Assembly (NCBI GenBank): GCA_023260815.1
Contig: JALQUE010000249.1
Span: 1-5,440, forward strand
Reading direction: 5' to 3'
From: Roseovarius sp.
Lineage (GTDB): Bacteria; Pseudomonadota; Alphaproteobacteria; Rhodobacterales; Rhodobacteraceae
DNA: 5,440 bases
Within the stretch, counting starts at the first letter, position 1. Every line of letters begins with the position of its first letter. A program made the translations under genes and the position numbers. Below the pieces are notes generated by a model that was given only the letters and a program-made list of their open reading frames with translations, was not told the DNA's origin and ran no database searches. Shown piece after piece: positions 5,193 to 5,440 of the stretch.

Positions 5193-5403
5193 AAAGACGG
5201 TTCAAACGTACCGGACTCAAATGCCGGAACCAGCAGTCGGAGGCCCTTTTATGGGCGTGCCCCCCGCGCGGATGCACCGTGGGGCGCAAGAAGATAAGCA
5301 GGTTTATTCGCGCCCTAACAATCCGTCCAAAGGCGGGGACGAGCTAAATTTAGCGGTAGCGGCGGGGCTGGGCATGATGCTTGGCTCAATGTTTGGAGAA
5401 TGA
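5176..5403 (+). CDS. Small Gly-rich phage protein with MSGGGGK leader, function unknown
   Basis: A 75-residue protein beginning MSGGGGKTVQTYRTQMPEP, followed by a Pro/Gly-rich, apparently unstructured middle with KQVYSRPNNPSKGGDE (41-56). The C-terminus LNLAVAAGLGMMLGSMFGE (57-75) is Gly/Met-rich and hydrophobic. That tail is long enough to be a weak membrane-active helix or a helix for packing inside the virion. The start ATG overlaps the upstream stop (ATGA) and has a good ribosome-binding site. I do not recognise a family. Small proteins of this type next to internal virion genes could be ejected or minor tail proteins, but this is inference. The first 17 bases of the gene are repeated exactly at the start of the next gene. 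Confidence 0.72.
   Translation: MSGGGGKTVQTYRTQMPEPAVGGPFMGVPPARMHRGAQEDKQVYSRPNNPSKGGDELNLAVAAGLGMMLGSMFGE
5395..5398 (+). promoter_or_regulatory. Shine-Dalgarno site for the gene at 5405
   Basis: GGAG, followed by AA, is 6 nt upstream of the ATG at 5405. It supports a real gene start at the right edge although only 12 codons are visible. Confidence 0.6.
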
Positions 5404-5404
5404 T

Positions 5405-5421
5405 ATGAGCGGCGGCGGCGG
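5405..5421 (+). repeat. 17-bp gene-start repeat, copy 2
   Basis: This is identical to 5176-5192 and lies in the same position relative to the ATG and in the same frame. The following bases diverge at the next position (C in place of A) but still encode Gly-Lys. Confidence 0.85.
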
Positions 5422-5440
5422 CAAAGGCGGGTCAGAGACC
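5405..5440 (+). CDS. Start of a phage gene with MSGGGGK leader (3' end outside window)
   Basis: The twelve visible codons read MSGGGGKGGSET and the frame stays open at the window edge. The start is one base after the previous stop and has a GGAG ribosome-binding site. Gly-rich openings of this kind are seen on several phage virion proteins, including large internal, tail-tip and portal-neighbour proteins, so the product cannot be named from this fragment. Its leader is shared with the gene just upstream. Confidence 0.65.
   Translation, partial: MSGGGGKGGSET

Overview
The window is a tightly packed, single-strand stretch of a tailed-phage or prophage structural module. It holds eleven genes, all on the + strand, with almost no intergenic DNA. 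The protein families (P22-type terminase large subunit, SU10/P22-type head-tail adaptor, P22 gp10-like tail component, collar-type tail fibre) indicate a short-tailed (podovirus-like) phage. The base composition (about 60% G+C by eye), codon usage and protein style suggest an alphaproteobacterial host, perhaps a Rhodobacterales-type bacterium. The host assignment is inference. The sequence cannot show whether this is a free phage or an integrated prophage.

Layout. 1-485: C-terminal nuclease part of the terminase large subunit, cut by the window edge. 485-862: small Met/Pro/Gln-rich protein of unknown function. 862-1488: head-tail adaptor. 1489-2502: tail fibre with an N-terminal attachment segment, a conserved middle and a C-terminal receptor-binding-type domain. 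2504-2854: probable tail fibre assembly chaperone-like protein. 2858-3160: small two-helix membrane protein of a recurrent phage family. 3164-4639: large tail nozzle/stabilisation-type protein. 4636-4821: small protein of unknown function. 4787-5179: GNAT-like phage protein with a GTG start. 5176-5403: small Gly-rich protein. 5405-end: start of another gene with the same MSGGGGK leader.

The genes look like one translationally coupled operon: TAATG or ATGA stop/start overlaps, one 35-nt overlap, and two TAA-CAC-ATG junctions. Together they would provide DNA packaging (terminase), the connector below the portal (adaptor), the tail tube or nozzle, and the host-recognition fibre with its helper. 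Portal, scaffold and major capsid genes are not in the window.

I found no non-phage defence system, RNA gene, CRISPR array, promoter or factor-independent terminator, and no gene-free stretch longer than a few bases. The points most worth a second look are the duplicated TAA-CAC-ATG junctions that leave three consecutive genes in one frame, the G+C drop and 12-bp tandem repeat at the tail fibre domain boundary, the repeated MSGGGGK leader, and the gene order around the terminase.
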